From the NCBI GenBank assembly GCA_003134765.1, contig PLCM01000025.1, positions 33,628 through 97,627 of the forward strand: a stretch of 64,000 nt of DNA, given 5' to 3'. The notes beneath the pieces are model-generated. The model worked only from the letters and a program-made list of their open reading frames with translations. It had not been told where the DNA came from and made no database searches. Of this stretch, positions 1-9,167 are shown in pieces. The position numbers were made by a program, and so were the translations under genes. Numbering within the stretch: the stretch's first letter is position 1; each line of letters starts with the position of its first letter. Source of the DNA: Spartobacteria bacterium. GTDB taxonomy: Bacteria > Verrucomicrobiota > Verrucomicrobiia > Chthoniobacterales > UBA10450.

Positions 1-393
1 AGCGAGGTCGGTCGGATCCACGTCGACGCCGGTCCCCACGACAACAAGCGCAATCGACAGGATCGGGAGCAACACCACATTAACCAACGGTCCGGCGGCG
101 ATGCTCCAGAGCATGGCGCCGGGTCGCCGCGGCGGGTTGACGAAGGCGATTCCGCCCAGTGGCCAAAGGACGATGCGATCGGCGCTGCCTCCGGTTTGGC
201 GGCACGCCAGCGCATGACCGAACTCGTGGAGGAGGACAATCGCGAAGAGGGCAACGTATTCCAGCGCGGACCAGACGGGAGAAGTGTAGACGCCGGCGCG
301 ACGGCTAAACTCATAGGCCGCCACGAAGAACCAGGAAAAGTGCAGGTAAACCTGGATGCCGCTGAACTTGAAGAGACGAATCGTGCCGCCCAT
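1..393 (-). CDS. Site-2-type zinc metalloprotease (M50 family), N-terminal part, cut by the window edge
   Basis: Reading the minus strand from the ATG at 391-393 gives 131 codons with no stop before position 1, so the 3' part lies outside the window. The protein starts MGGTIRLFKFSGIQVYLH and has a hydrophobic first segment. At about residues 60-65 it carries HEFGHA, the HExxH zinc-binding and catalytic motif inside a membrane helix that defines M50/S2P intramembrane proteases. Further hydrophobic stretches follow (about residues 85-95 and 100-122). The family cleaves transmembrane substrates in regulated proteolysis or signal-peptide turnover; the substrate here is unknown. The second conserved NPDG-type motif would lie beyond the edge. 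Confidence 0.85.
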   Translation of the reverse strand, partial: MGGTIRLFKFSGIQVYLHFSWFFVAAYEFSRRAGVYTSPVWSALEYVALFAIVLLHEFGHALACRQTGGSADRIVLWPLGGIAFVNPPRRPGAMLWSIAAGPLVNVVLLPILSIALVVVGTGVDVDPTDLA

Positions 394-569
394 GCCTCGT
401 GGAATCTACAACCGAAACCGGGCGGGTGCGCGTGGTTTTACAGGGCTCTGGCTTGGAGCCGGCACGCCCCGTGCCGGTTGGGAAAACGTAGCAGCGACTT
501 TTCTGCAATGAGGCTCGCCACACGGCCTGAGAGCAGGCCGTCTCCAAGAATCCCCGCCCGAAATTTTTG

Positions 570-1052
570 TTAAAGGGTCGTCGGTGACGGCGCCTCGTGC
601 GGAACCAGAAAGCGCATCGGCAGCATGTGGGATTCGAAGAAGCCGTGGCGTTTGAAGAAATTTTGGGAGCGCAGCTCGGGGCGGTCGGTCAGCAGCGTGA
701 TCCGGAGAAATTTTTTCTGCTTCGCGAAATTGATCGCGTGCTCGAGGAGCTGGGAACCGTATCCGTGGCCGCGAAACGAGTCGTGCACCACGAGATCTTC
801 CAAGAGGATCACGAACCCGCCTTCCGCTGTGCTGATCGTGAAGAGGAGATTAATCATTCCGACAATCGTCCGGTCGCGGCGGAGGACAAAAACGCGACCG
901 CGATTTGGTTCCTCGAAGATGAGGCGAAGGCCCTGGAGCTGTTTCTGTTTGTTGGGGCGGAAGTCTTTTTCCTCGCTAAACAGCTCGCCGAGAAGGTTAG
1001 ACAATTCGTCGAGGTCTTCAAAAACCGCCGGCTCGATAACAACTTCGCTCAT
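570..1052 (-). CDS. GNAT-family N-acetyltransferase
   Basis: A 160-residue protein of typical single-domain GNAT length. The acetyl-CoA binding motif A is visible as RGHGYGSQLLEHA (about residues 94-106), preceded by the beta-4 strand ILLEDLVVHDSF. A later NFFKRHGFFES segment matches the usual motif B end of the fold. The family transfers an acetyl group from acetyl-CoA to an amine; the substrate cannot be read from the sequence. It is divergent from rpmH and separated from it by a GATC-rich hairpin. The ATG at 1052 is the only sensible start. Confidence 0.85.
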   Translation of the reverse strand: MSEVVIEPAVFEDLDELSNLLGELFSEEKDFRPNKQKQLQGLRLIFEEPNRGRVFVLRRDRTIVGMINLLFTISTAEGGFVILLEDLVVHDSFRGHGYGSQLLEHAINFAKQKKFLRITLLTDRPELRSQNFFKRHGFFESHMLPMRFLVPHEAPSPTTL

Positions 1053-1111
1053 GGGGTGGCTTCGTTATTCCACAAACGCCCGACGCTGGCAATGCGGATG
1101 TGTCTTCGTCT

Positions 1112-1202
1112 TCCTGCTCTTGATCTTGATCTTGCTCCTGATCCTGTGGAAAATCGTCGCGCTCTGGGAAGATCAGGATCATGATCAAGATCATGAGCAG
1201 GA
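1112..1202. repeat. GATC-rich imperfect inverted repeat (copy 1)
   Basis: Two arms rich in the words GATCTTGATC / GATCAAGATC and GCTCCTGATC / GATCAGGATC face each other (about 1112-1146 and 1171-1202) and can form a long imperfect hairpin. A second element built from the same words lies at 51116-51205. Both are intergenic, so this looks like a dispersed REP-like hairpin family. Any function is unknown. Confidence 0.6.
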
Positions 1203-1203
1203 A

Positions 1204-1231
1204 TTGACAGAAGCAATGTCCCCCGTAAGGT
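1204..1231 (+). promoter_or_regulatory. Putative sigma70-type promoter of rpmH
   Basis: A perfect TTGACA (1204-1209) is followed after 16 bases by TAAGGT (1226-1231). The start codon of rpmH lies 25 bases further on. The -35 box is consensus and the -10 box is weak, so this is an inference from position and sequence only. Confidence 0.45.
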
Positions 1232-1255
1232 AGCCGCTCTTCAACAGGCATCGTT

Positions 1256-1429
1256 ATGAAACGGACACTCCAACGCTCGAAGCGCACCCGAAAACAACAG
1301 CACGGTTTTCGCGCGCGGATGAGCACCAAAGGCGGACGCGCCACTCTCGCACGGCGCCGTCAGCGGGGACGCAAACGCCTCTTGCCGAAAGGCGTGGAAG
1401 TCCATTTCGCTCGTCACACCCAGGCGTAA
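1256..1429 (+). CDS. rpmH: 50S ribosomal protein L34
   Basis: A 57-residue, extremely basic protein beginning [20 protein letters not shown], followed by [16 protein letters not shown] and RGRKRL. This matches the bacterial L34 pattern from start to end (MKRT..., HGFRARM, GR..LARRR, GRKRL). L34 is a small structural protein of the large ribosomal subunit. The C-terminal tail ([15 protein letters not shown]) is longer than in many bacteria. L34 is usually next to rnpA, the membrane insertase gene and dnaA; none of these is visible here, so the gene stands alone between a GATC hairpin and a perfect 25-bp inverted repeat. Confidence 0.93.
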   Translation: MKRTLQRSKRTRKQQHGFRARMSTKGGRATLARRRQRGRKRLLPKGVEVHFARHTQA

Positions 1430-1517
1430 TTTCTCGGAGGGACGTGCTTCTGCAAGTCCCATAATCCCTCGACCTGGCCGGAGCTACGGACGTGCAGAAG
1501 CACGTCCCTCCGAGAAA
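1430..1517. repeat. Perfect 25-bp inverted repeat directly after rpmH
   Basis: The 25 bases at 1430-1454 (TTTCTCGGAGGGACGTGCTT and the next five) recur as an exact reverse complement at 1493-1517, with a 38-base loop. The arm begins immediately after the rpmH stop codon. It could act as a transcription terminator or RNA stabiliser for rpmH, but there is no clear T-run, so it may instead be a dispersed palindromic repeat. Confidence 0.7.
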
Positions 1518-1531
1518 GCGGCTCTACATTT

Positions 1532-2650
1532 CTAGCGAGTCTCGCGCATCGCATCACTCAATCTCCCCCCATACCCCGTCAGTTCCAGGTAACCGCGTCC
1601 TTTGACAGGTTTGCCGTCACGCGTTCCGCTCGCGTCGATCGCGCCCTCCCAATAAGTTAGCGGACCGAGTTTCAGTTCCTGGTCTTCCAGCGCGGCCTTG
1701 ATGGTGAACTCCAGGCGCTGACCAGGTAGCGCGATCCGCCAGCCGATCGGGTACGGGGCGTTGCTGGTTTTGCTTTTCCAAAAGCCGATCGGCGTCATCT
1801 GGAAATCGGATGCTCGCAGATGAGTCGCGGTTCCATCGGGGGCGATCCAGGTTCCACTCGAACTGGCATCACTCCCGCCTTTCTCGAGCCGTATGCGATA
1901 GAGCATCAGCTCAGCACCATCCTCCCATTGCAGGCAAAGCCAGTCCCAACCCACCTGTCCTTCACCAAGCTGGCTGCTCGACCATTCGCGATCGAACCAG
2001 CTTTCACCCCGGACCGCGTGCGCAACGCCGCTTAGGTTAAGCTCGCCGGACGTTTCCAATCGCGGGATGGAATAGTAATGCGACGCACTCGCTCCGCCGG
2101 CCGCTTTCACACTCACTCCATTTTCTCCATGAACGATTGGCGGTTTCGTCGGGCGCAAAGTAAGACGGAGCGCGCCGGCCTTCCCGGACGCCGTGAGCTC
2201 GAAAATGTCGTCGCCTTTTTCGATGAGACTCCAACTGTCGATCCACGCCAATCGGTTCCCATCGTCGAATCCCGCCTCGCCGAAAGCGCCGCGGCTCATC
2301 TTTTGTTCGAAGTTAAATTTCTGTCCCGCGATGTCGGTAATCGCGAAGTGCGCAAACTTGAGGTCGTCGACGATAAACCGCGAGGCGTTGGGATCGCGCT
2401 CGACAGCCGGTCGAATTCCCTGGCGGAAGAAAGTTAGTTCATAACCGAAACGATGGCCGTCCGCATCGAACAGATTGCCGGTGAAGTACCACCATTCCGT
2501 TTTGAAATCACGATGGGCGTGATGGTCGCGCGGAAATTCGTATTTCCAGCCCGGCTCGGCGATTCGCCAACTCGCGCCCAAGGCGCCAATCGCAAGCATG
2601 ATCGCCAAGCAATCGAAATTCCAAAATCGAAAATCGAAAATTCGTGTCAT
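1532..2650 (-). CDS. AttH/CrtC-like lipocalin-domain protein (predicted secreted hydrolase family)
   Basis: The 372-residue protein starts with a hydrophobic signal or anchor segment (about residues 8-28). It then shows the family signature: FPRDHHAHRDFKTEWWYFTG near residue 40, then HRFGYELTFFRQGI. These mark the AttH/carotenoid 1,2-hydratase-like superfamily (COG5621), a double lipocalin fold; most members have no proven reaction. Its ATG overlaps the stop codon of the upstream FtsX-like permease (ATGA at 2647-2650), so the two are translationally coupled. Pairing of this family with FtsX-type permeases is common, which suggests a lipid or hydrophobic-ligand handling role at the envelope (inference). 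Confidence 0.82.
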   Translation of the reverse strand: MTRIFDFRFWNFDCLAIMLAIGALGASWRIAEPGWKYEFPRDHHAHRDFKTEWWYFTGNLFDADGHRFGYELTFFRQGIRPAVERDPNASRFIVDDLKFAHFAITDIAGQKFNFEQKMSRGAFGEAGFDDGNRLAWIDSWSLIEKGDDIFELTASGKAGALRLTLRPTKPPIVHGENGVSVKAAGGASASHYYSIPRLETSGELNLSGVAHAVRGESWFDREWSSSQLGEGQVGWDWLCLQWEDGAELMLYRIRLEKGGSDASSSGTWIAPDGTATHLRASDFQMTPIGFWKSKTSNAPYPIGWRIALPGQRLEFTIKAALEDQELKLGPLTYWEGAIDASGTRDGKPVKGRGYLELTGYGGRLSDAMRETR

Positions 2651-5220
2651 TCGCTCCGCAAATTATCGGCGAGAACCATCCGGCTGGCTCGCCAGGCGGG
2701 GACAATCCCCGCGATCACCGCGGCGGCGAGAATCCAAACCGGGGTAAACGCCAGCGTCGGCCACGGGAACGCGAGATGAATCGTCCAGCCAAAGAACGCA
2801 CGATTGATCACGCCGGTTAACACCACCGACAGGCAAATTCCGGAGACCATCCCGACAATGGCGGCCAGCGCTCCCAGCATTGCCGTCTCGGTGAGCAGCA
2901 ATTTTCTAATTTGCGCCGCGCTGGCCCCAAGGGCGCGCAGGATCGCGAGCTCGCGTTGCCGTTCCGTGATCAGGATTGTGAGCGAAAGAAAAATCCCGGT
3001 GATGGCAACGAAGAGGGCGATCGCGAGCAGGACGTGCGTGACGGCAAACGTCTGGTCGAAGATTTCAAAAACCCGCCGGCGCAAGGATTGATTGGAAAAG
3101 ATCACGAACTGGCCGTCGCGGCTGAACTCCGACCGGAACGCTTTCGTCACTTCCTCAGCGCCGTGGTTTTCCTTCAAATAGATCGCGACGCTGCTAATAC
3201 GGTCGTCGTGCCAGAAGCGGGTGAAGTTTTTCGCGCTTAGATAAACGATTCCCTCGTCGCGCGTGTAATCGTAGAAGAGCGCCGCGACGGTAAAAGCGCG
3301 CGGCCCGTCAGGAGTAGTAAGCTCGATTACGTCTCCTTCGTGCAGGTGATGTCGGCGCGCGAAACTTTCGGAAGCAAAGAGGCAAAGTTCATCGCGGAAG
3401 CGGCGCATGAGCGTCGTTCGATCTCCGCGGAGAAACTGGAACTGCCTTCGTTCGCTGCCCCGGATCACCGCAACGGTGATGTCGGTGTTGCCCATCGGCA
3501 CTTCGATCTCGCGAAACGTGTCGATCGTCTCCACGTCCGGTTGCTTCGAAAGAAACTCCAGAGCGGCGAGTGGGAAAGAGGAGGTCGCCCCCGTGACGGC
3601 ATTGGAAGCGGGCGTCACAAAGAGATCGGCGATCAACGTGTCGTTGATCCAGGCCTCGACCGTTTTGCGAAAGGAAAATACCATCACGCTCACTCCGACC
3701 GTCATGGCGACGGCGACAGCGAGTGCGGCCACCGTCACGGAATTGCGGAGAAGGGCGCGGGAAAGGTTCGCCACCGCGAGCGCGGTTTCGATTCCCGGTT
3801 TGCGTCGCCGGGAACGAAAACGACGGAGGAGTCTTGTCCCCCCTCCGCTGAAATGATGCATGATCCGCGGCACCAAGAACGAGAACCCGGCTATGACAAA
3901 CAAGGCGGCGCCAAAGCTGAGCCAGCGCGGGCCCGTGGAAAGGGCGAGATACGAGAAGCTCGCCGCAAGAACAACAGAGAGAATTCCGCTTAGCAACCAG
4001 GCGAGCGACGGATGGACCGATCTCTCCAGCCTGGTGCCGCCATGAAGCGCCTCGACCGGATCCTGCTTCGCCGCCGTGTCCGCCGGGAACCACGCCGACG
4101 CGATAACCGATCCCACGCCGATCATCCAAGCCAGCGCGAAACTCCACGGTCGCAATGTCATCTCCCTCACACTCACCAGCACGTAGAGCGACGAAATCGT
4201 TTGGGATACCGCGCCGACCAAAACTCGCGCCAGCACTAGGCCTCCGATCAAACCGAGGAAGGAACCGATGGTTCCCAGGACCGCCGCTTCGCCCAGAAAC
4301 AGGCCCCGAATCTCGTTCCGCGTCACGCCTAACGAACGCAGGATTCCAATCTCATGCTGGCGGCGCACGACCGAGGCGGAAACGGTATTGTAAATGAGGA
4401 ACATCCCTACGAGGACCGAGACCAGGCTCATCATCGTGAGGTTCAGCTCGAAACCTCCGAGCATTTTGTCGACCTCCTCCGTGCGTTGCGTTGGCGGCGC
4501 CACGCGCGCGTCTTGGAGAAGAAATCGGCGGAGCGTCGCGGCCGTAGCCTCCCGTTCGCGCGGGTTGACGAGCTTGAGCTGGATGACGCTCAGTTCTCCG
4601 CGACGATCAAACAATTCCTGGGCCCAGCCGATATCCGTCGCGGCAAAATGGGGATCGAAGGTGTCGTCTTTGCGGAGGAGAAAACCTATCTCCAACTCGC
4701 GATCGGCGACGCCGACTCGTACGCGAATTTTGTCTCCCGCCTTCAGCCGATGTTGCCGGACGAATTCCTCCGAGACCGCGATCGAGCCAGGATGGCCGAG
4801 CCAGCGCTGAAGATCGAACTCGCCAGGATCAAAGTTCGAAGGATCGAAGGTGCGGAATGGACCGTTGGTGAAAATATCGATGCCGAGAACTTCGAGATAA
4901 TCCCCGGGGAAATCGCGGAGCGCGACGAAGCCTTGCACCACCGGCGTCGCCGCCGACACACCCGGCACCGCGGCGGCCAGCGGAAAAACGGTTTCCGGCA
5001 AATGCCCGGCCGGCGCCGTGATCTCCAGCTCAGCCTTGCCCGCGACGAGATCGACGGAGGCGGCAAAGGCCCGGTTCGCACTTTGATTCGCGATTTGGGT
5101 CGCCAGAAAAACCGCCACGCCCAGCGCCACGCTCAAGATATTCAGGAGTCCCAGGAGCGGATGCCGGCGCAGGTACCGCAGCACGTGCCGCCGAAAGATG
5201 CGAAAATATTGCCGGGTCAT
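2647..5220 (-). CDS. FtsX/MacB-type ABC transporter permease with two FtsX domains
   Basis: About 857 residues from the ATG at 5220 (M-T-R-Q-Y-F-R). A GTG 96 bases further upstream is possible, but its extra 32 residues look unlike the family. Layout: TM1 near residues 25-45, a large periplasmic MacB-like domain, an FtsX core with three TMs (about 245-395), more TMs, a second periplasmic domain, and a C-terminal FtsX core ending [16 protein letters not shown]. Two FtsX modules in one chain are typical of the LolC/YbbP-like permeases. The family works with a separate ATPase in lipoprotein or lipid export. No ATPase gene is adjacent: the upstream neighbour is divergent and downstream is the AttH-like gene. 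Confidence 0.85.
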   Translation of the reverse strand: MTRQYFRIFRRHVLRYLRRHPLLGLLNILSVALGVAVFLATQIANQSANRAFAASVDLVAGKAELEITAPAGHLPETVFPLAAAVPGVSAATPVVQGFVALRDFPGDYLEVLGIDIFTNGPFRTFDPSNFDPGEFDLQRWLGHPGSIAVSEEFVRQHRLKAGDKIRVRVGVADRELEIGFLLRKDDTFDPHFAATDIGWAQELFDRRGELSVIQLKLVNPREREATAATLRRFLLQDARVAPPTQRTEEVDKMLGGFELNLTMMSLVSVLVGMFLIYNTVSASVVRRQHEIGILRSLGVTRNEIRGLFLGEAAVLGTIGSFLGLIGGLVLARVLVGAVSQTISSLYVLVSVREMTLRPWSFALAWMIGVGSVIASAWFPADTAAKQDPVEALHGGTRLERSVHPSLAWLLSGILSVVLAASFSYLALSTGPRWLSFGAALFVIAGFSFLVPRIMHHFSGGGTRLLRRFRSRRRKPGIETALAVANLSRALLRNSVTVAALAVAVAMTVGVSVMVFSFRKTVEAWINDTLIADLFVTPASNAVTGATSSFPLAALEFLSKQPDVETIDTFREIEVPMGNTDITVAVIRGSERRQFQFLRGDRTTLMRRFRDELCLFASESFARRHHLHEGDVIELTTPDGPRAFTVAALFYDYTRDEGIVYLSAKNFTRFWHDDRISSVAIYLKENHGAEEVTKAFRSEFSRDGQFVIFSNQSLRRRVFEIFDQTFAVTHVLLAIALFVAITGIFLSLTILITERQRELAILRALGASAAQIRKLLLTETAMLGALAAIVGMVSGICLSVVLTGVINRAFFGWTIHLAFPWPTLAFTPVWILAAAVIAGIVPAWRASRMVLADNLRSE

Positions 5221-5526
5221 TCGTGCCACTGCGATCCCAAGATACTCAACAATCAAGAACCTCGCGCGAGCAAGGAGACCGCTGGGATTTTCTTTCACAA
5301 ACTTTGTCGATGTCACTCATCGTCTGTGGCTAATGTGCCATAAGAGAGTATGATAACGGTGAGGTGCTGCTGGTGCGGCGTGTCTCATCAGGCAAAGATC
5401 AAGATCCCCCGCCCCTCTGAAAAGAGGGGAAAGGAAAGCGAAGCTAACGATTGTTACTTCGGAGGTCGACCGCGGCTGCGGCCCCTTTTCCCCTGCCCCA
5501 GAAAGCGAACGAATCGCCCTGCCGTT

Positions 5527-6684
5527 ATGATGCACGAATTCCTTACGGAAAATCGGGGCGAACTGATCGAGCGCTGCCGAATGAAAGTCGCGCGGAGACC
5601 CGCTCCCAGGGCCGACGGAGCTGAGCTGGACCATGGGATAACCATCTTCCTCGACCAAATCGTTAAGACGCTAAAGGCGGAACAGGTGGATAGGCCGGCG
5701 GAAAGCCACAGAATGTCGGGTTCTTCCGGAGGAGTGAACGCAGTTTTGTCCGAGCTGGGCTTGGCGGCAAAGGAGCACGGCCGGGAGCTGTTGCAGCACG
5801 GCTTCACGATCGACCAGGTGGTGCATGATTACGGCGATCTTTGCCAGTCCATAACCGATCTGGCCGTCGAACTTAGCGTCCCAATCTCGAACGATGAGTT
5901 TCGAACCCTGAACCGTTGCCTGGATAATGCGATTGCCGTTGCCGCCACCGAGTTCAACGCCCAGCGCGATAATATGTTTGCGGACAAGGATTCCCGCGCG
6001 AATGAGAGGCTGGGATTCTTCGCCCACGAGCTGCGCAATCATCTGAACAGCGCAACGCTGGCCCTTACCGCCATCAAAGCCGGCTCGGTCGGATTGACTG
6101 GCGCGACCGGCGCCGTCCTGGACCGGAGCCTCGTAGCCTTGCGCCGGCTGATCGATCGTTCCCTCGCCGAGGCTCGGACCACAGCCGGTATTCCGGTGCG
6201 GCACCAATTATTTTCCGTGGCCGAATTCATCGCCGAAGTGCAACTCTCCGCGTCCTTGGAAGCGCAGGTTCATAAATGCTCCCTAACCGTCTCGTACGTC
6301 GATTCGAAGCTTGCCGTCGATGCCGACCGGGAGCTCCTCCTGGCGGCGCTGGGAAATCTGCTGCAAAATGCGTTCAAGTTTACGCATCCGGGTAGTGAGG
6401 TCCTCCTGAAGGTTTACTCCATGTCCGATCGGATCTTCATCGAGGTTGAGGACAAGTGCGGCGGGCTTCCCTCAGGAGACCTGGAAAAAATGTTCCTGCC
6501 CTTCACCCAGAGCGGCGAGAATAGAAGCGGCTCCGGTTTGGGGCTTTCCATCTCCCGCCGCAGCGTCGAGGCAAACAAGGGAACTCTGAACGTACGTGAC
6601 ATCCCCACCGCCGGATGCGTTTTCACCATTGACCTGCCGCGCTTCACCCTGCCGGGTTCTTCCTCCCAGACCAGCCGCCCTTGA
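5527..6684 (+). CDS. Cytosolic sensor histidine kinase with RsbR-N-like sensor domain
   Basis: The start is one of two adjacent ATGs (5527, 5530), giving about 385 residues. The reading frame is open further upstream but encodes atypical sequence there. The N-terminal about 140 residues are helical and begin with EFLTENRGELIERCR, as in RsbRD-N/globin-like input domains. The phosphoacceptor His is residue 167, in FFAHELRNHLNSATL. The ATP-binding domain shows LGNLLQNAFKF (N box), GLPSGDLEKMF and SGSGLGLSISRRSVE (G box). No transmembrane segment is visible, so it should sense a cytosolic signal. No response regulator is adjacent, so its partner is unknown. It is divergent from the permease operon. 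Confidence 0.85.
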   Translation: MMHEFLTENRGELIERCRMKVARRPAPRADGAELDHGITIFLDQIVKTLKAEQVDRPAESHRMSGSSGGVNAVLSELGLAAKEHGRELLQHGFTIDQVVHDYGDLCQSITDLAVELSVPISNDEFRTLNRCLDNAIAVAATEFNAQRDNMFADKDSRANERLGFFAHELRNHLNSATLALTAIKAGSVGLTGATGAVLDRSLVALRRLIDRSLAEARTTAGIPVRHQLFSVAEFIAEVQLSASLEAQVHKCSLTVSYVDSKLAVDADRELLLAALGNLLQNAFKFTHPGSEVLLKVYSMSDRIFIEVEDKCGGLPSGDLEKMFLPFTQSGENRSGSGLGLSISRRSVEANKGTLNVRDIPTAGCVFTIDLPRFTLPGSSSQTSRP

Positions 6685-6751
6685 AGGGCTCGAGGAGGCC
6701 CTACCAGCGCTGAAAATACAAGCGCCCTGCGCGGAACCTCTCGATTAACAT

Positions 6752-6964
6752 CTAGTAAGCGCCCAAGATTCTTCGCGCCTTGGCCACTTCCTGTTCCTCA
6801 CCGCGAAATTGCATGACGATTTCTCGCCGGAAGTCCCTTAGAAGCGCGATACTCAGCCGCGCGAATTCGTGGCCGGCCAGCCGCGCCTGAACGTCGTTTT
6901 TCATCTGTTCGATTGTCCCCTTTTCGAACGAATGCGCCTCGAATGCCACGGTAATGCGAACCAT
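6752..6964 (-). CDS. Small hypothetical protein
   Basis: From the ATG at 6964 the product is 70 residues: MVRITVAFEAHSFEKG followed by a helical charged segment ending EEQEVAKARRILGAY. I do not recognise a family. The reading frame extends 20 codons upstream, but those residues (proline- and arginine-rich) look non-coding. No clear Shine-Dalgarno is seen. It is convergent with the preceding kinase. Confidence 0.45.
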   Translation of the reverse strand: MVRITVAFEAHSFEKGTIEQMKNDVQARLAGHEFARLSIALLRDFRREIVMQFRGEEQEVAKARRILGAY

Positions 6965-7180
6965 AGGGGAATGATCTAGCAGGCCAGATGCCCTTTCCGG
7001 CCGTGTTTGGGCTGGAAGCCGCACAATCAGGAAAATCCCGATGCCGAAGGCACTGAGCTTGGTGGACCGTGCGGCTCCTCGCGAAAGGTTTGATGCCTGG
7101 CTTCCCGGCCAGGCCCCCTTCGGGCTGCCCGTCTATGTCGCACTGCTTCCCGCAGGCTCCATTCGGAGCTCCGTCGCGCG

Positions 7181-7486
7181 ATGCTGACCAATCACGCTTT
7201 GCCGACATTCGAAGAAAGGATCGCGCGCGCGCGCGCGAATAGGCTACAGTGGCTCCTGGAACAGCTTTCCCCCTCTCAACAGGCTTTGTTGAATATTCAA
7301 GTCGCAACCATTCGGGAAGAGATTCTCATTTACGGCGAGAGCACGGCTAATTGCGTCAAGCTGCTCGTGCTTTGCCCGGACGTTGCGATCAGTGGCCAAT
7401 GGGGAGAAATCGCCAAAATCGCAATCACGGAGCAGTGGAGTTTCTCGTTCTTCCCTAACGGCGATGTCCGCTTCGCGAATCTTTAG
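7181..7486 (+). CDS. Small protein of a two-member local family (C-terminal CPD...WSF...FANL motif)
   Basis: A 101-residue protein, not recognised as a named family. Its C-terminal 60 residues (IREEILIYGES, LLVLCPD, IAKIA, WSFSFFPNGDVRFANL) align clearly with the minus-strand gene at 40246-40548 (VRQEIQEHG, LRVLCPD, IARIA, WSFTYCPDGSVSFARL). The conserved LCPD, IA(K/R)IA, WSF and P(N/D)G.V.FA elements argue that both are real genes. The N-terminus is helical and rich in Arg. In both loci a fragment of a DNA methyltransferase gene lies directly 3' of the gene, which ties the family to mobile or defence-derived DNA. Confidence 0.6.
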   Translation: MLTNHALPTFEERIARARANRLQWLLEQLSPSQQALLNIQVATIREEILIYGESTANCVKLLVLCPDVAISGQWGEIAKIAITEQWSFSFFPNGDVRFANL

Positions 7487-7530
7487 CTGCTACCCGGCGT
7501 CGACTCTTTGTTTAACCAGCGGGATAGCCA

Positions 7531-7600
7531 GATAAGTTCCGGCGTGCCGGCCAAACCCTCGGCGCCCGTTGGTCCGGGCGTCATTTGTTCCGGCGATGAT
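7531..7600 (+). repeat. Methyltransferase 5'-fragment, copy a (decayed)
   Basis: GATAAG at 7531, then TTCCGGCGTGCC, a GCCAAACCCTCGG stretch and GGGCGTCATTTGTTCCGG, closely match copy b at 7781-7850. In translation this is the start of a site-specific DNA methyltransferase (PAKPSA...VIYCG) with point changes. The upstream -35 element found in the other copies is not recognisable here. Confidence 0.6.
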
Positions 7601-7728
7601 CGCACGTGCGGCGATCCCGCCCGAAACGAATCGCGCGGCGTTCCAGCCATTTCACAATCACGGCAAACAGCATTCCGGCCGCGCCGCCGAGAACCAGCCA
7701 CGGCACGACCTTCCACGAAAGCGCGGAA
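7583..7728 (-). pseudogene. Possible remnant of an ABC-transporter permease C-terminus
   Basis: The minus strand reads WKVVPWLVLGGAAGMLFAVI then VKWLERRAIRFGRD and stops soon after, at 7581-7583. One strong hydrophobic helix followed by LERR..R is typical of the last helix of SsuC/TauC-like permeases. There is no start, and the tail runs into the methyltransferase repeat, so this looks like a deletion scar. Identification is tentative. Confidence 0.3.
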
Positions 7729-7758
7729 GTGAATTAATCCAGGGGATTCGACATGGCG

Positions 7759-7850
7759 TTGACGCGGGCCACGATAGCCGGATAACTTCCGGCGTGCCAG
7801 CCAAACCCTCGGCGCTCGTCGATACGCGCGTCATTTATTGCGGCGAGCAA
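7759..7850 (+). repeat. Promoter-bearing methyltransferase 5'-fragment, copy b
   Basis: TTGACG (7759-7764), 16 bases, GATAAC (7781-7786), seven bases, then GTG (7794) reading [17 protein letters not shown]. This is the same N-terminus as the longer methyltransferase fragment at 40843-41165. Homology stops near 7850, and the frame then runs into unrelated sequence that stops at 7928. The copy sits directly before the truncated helicase gene, in a different frame. Confidence 0.7.
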
Positions 7851-7860
7851 CGGTGGCGCG

Positions 7861-9015
7861 TTGACCACGCAAGCGACGCGCAAACACCGACTCCTCTGCG
7901 GCAATGCAGCGCAGTTTCAAGGGGATGAACGCGACATAATATTTCTTTCGATAGTAGACGGACCGCCAGACGACGGACAGTTACGAATGTTGGACGCTGG
8001 GCCGAAAGACTTGTACAAGAAACGTTATAATGTCGCGGTGAGTCGGGCGCGCAATCAATTGTGGGTTGTGCATTCGCTCGATGTCGACAGACATCTCAAA
8101 GGTGGCGACTTGCGGCGCCGGCTCATCGAACATGCGCGCGATCCGCAGGCGTTACTTCGAGAAATGGAAGTTCAGGGCAGTCGTGTGGATTCGCCCTTCG
8201 AGAAACAGGTCATGCAGCGTTTAGTTGCCGCCGGTTACCGCGTGCGATCCCAATGGCAGGTAGGCGCTTATCGGATCGACTTAGTAGTTGAGGGTTTGCA
8301 TAGAAAACTTGCCATCGAATGCGATGGAGAAAAGTGGCATACACTAGAACAGCTTCAAGATGATCTCGAACGCCAAGCCATTCTCGAACGTCTCGGATGG
8401 ATTTTCATCCGAATTCGCGGTAGTCTCTTTTTCCGTGACCCCGATGCAGCAATCGCTCCGGTTTTCGCGAAGCTCGATCATCTTGATATAGAGGCGTTAG
8501 GGCCTGTCTCGCAAGGCGAATCGATCGCGGATTCTCCATTGGTAGAGCAAGCAAGGAGAAAGGCCGAAGCTTTGCGCGCAGCCTGGCTCACTGAAAAGAC
8601 TTTGGCGGCGGAGATCGACACATCATTTGAGGCGAAAATCGCTTCCCCCGTCCCTTCCGAAAAAGCGCCGAAGCCGATCGCGAAAAGCCAGGACGCAGTT
8701 CAGCAATCTCAGGCGGCTTCAGCAAATGCCTTGAGCATTGAACTCGGTGACTCGGCCGCATTCACGTTCGCAGATGAACCTACCGAGGAAAATTGGGTTA
8801 CGATCGTCGCGGGCGAATCAAATCCCAAATTAGGACTCGTCAATAAAGAGACACCGATTGCGCGCGTATTATTGGGGGCGCCAGTGGGCGCGGAATTACT
8901 CGCACACCTCCCCGAAGGCCCCCGGAAAATTAAGGTCCTGACGATTCAAAAACATCGACCAGCGTTCGGCGCCGAAGCTGGAAACGAGGAAGGCATGGAG
9001 ACGATTAGTAGGTGA
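7861..9015 (+). pseudogene. 3' fragment of a superfamily 1 helicase fused to a DUF559-like nuclease and a GreA/B C-terminal-like domain
   Basis: The open frame gives 384 residues but lacks the Walker A/B part of the helicase. Residues about 10-75 hold helicase motif V ([14 protein letters not shown]) and motif VI ([20 protein letters not shown]) of DNA2/NAM7-type enzymes. About 105-205 is a PD-(D/E)xK nuclease of the DUF559/Vsr-like type ([41 protein letters not shown]). A linker follows, then residues about 325-375 ([29 protein letters not shown]) look like the FKBP-like GreA/GreB C-terminal domain. Large helicase-nuclease proteins of this kind occur in defence islands. The 5' end is replaced by methyltransferase debris, and the TTG start at 7861 is probably not functional. 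Confidence 0.75.
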
Positions 9016-9167
9016 ATCACGGCAGGAACGTCGCGTCGCTGACTTATACAAATCGCGAAACTATTTATGTAAATCATCCGGCGATTGGGTGAATGGCGGG
9101 ACGACGGGACACGATCGGCCCGCGATGGCCATTGATGGTTTGGCATGCACGCGCATCGCTGGTTGGC

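Noticed and set aside
597..1233. Plus-strand frames of about 200 codons opposite the GNAT gene
   Set aside because: They are antisense to a gene with clear GNAT motifs, and their residue composition is unlike a protein.
4354..5343. 329-codon plus-strand frame inside the permease gene
   Set aside because: It is a high-GC antisense frame with Arg/Glu bias and no recognisable motif; the minus-strand permease is unambiguous.
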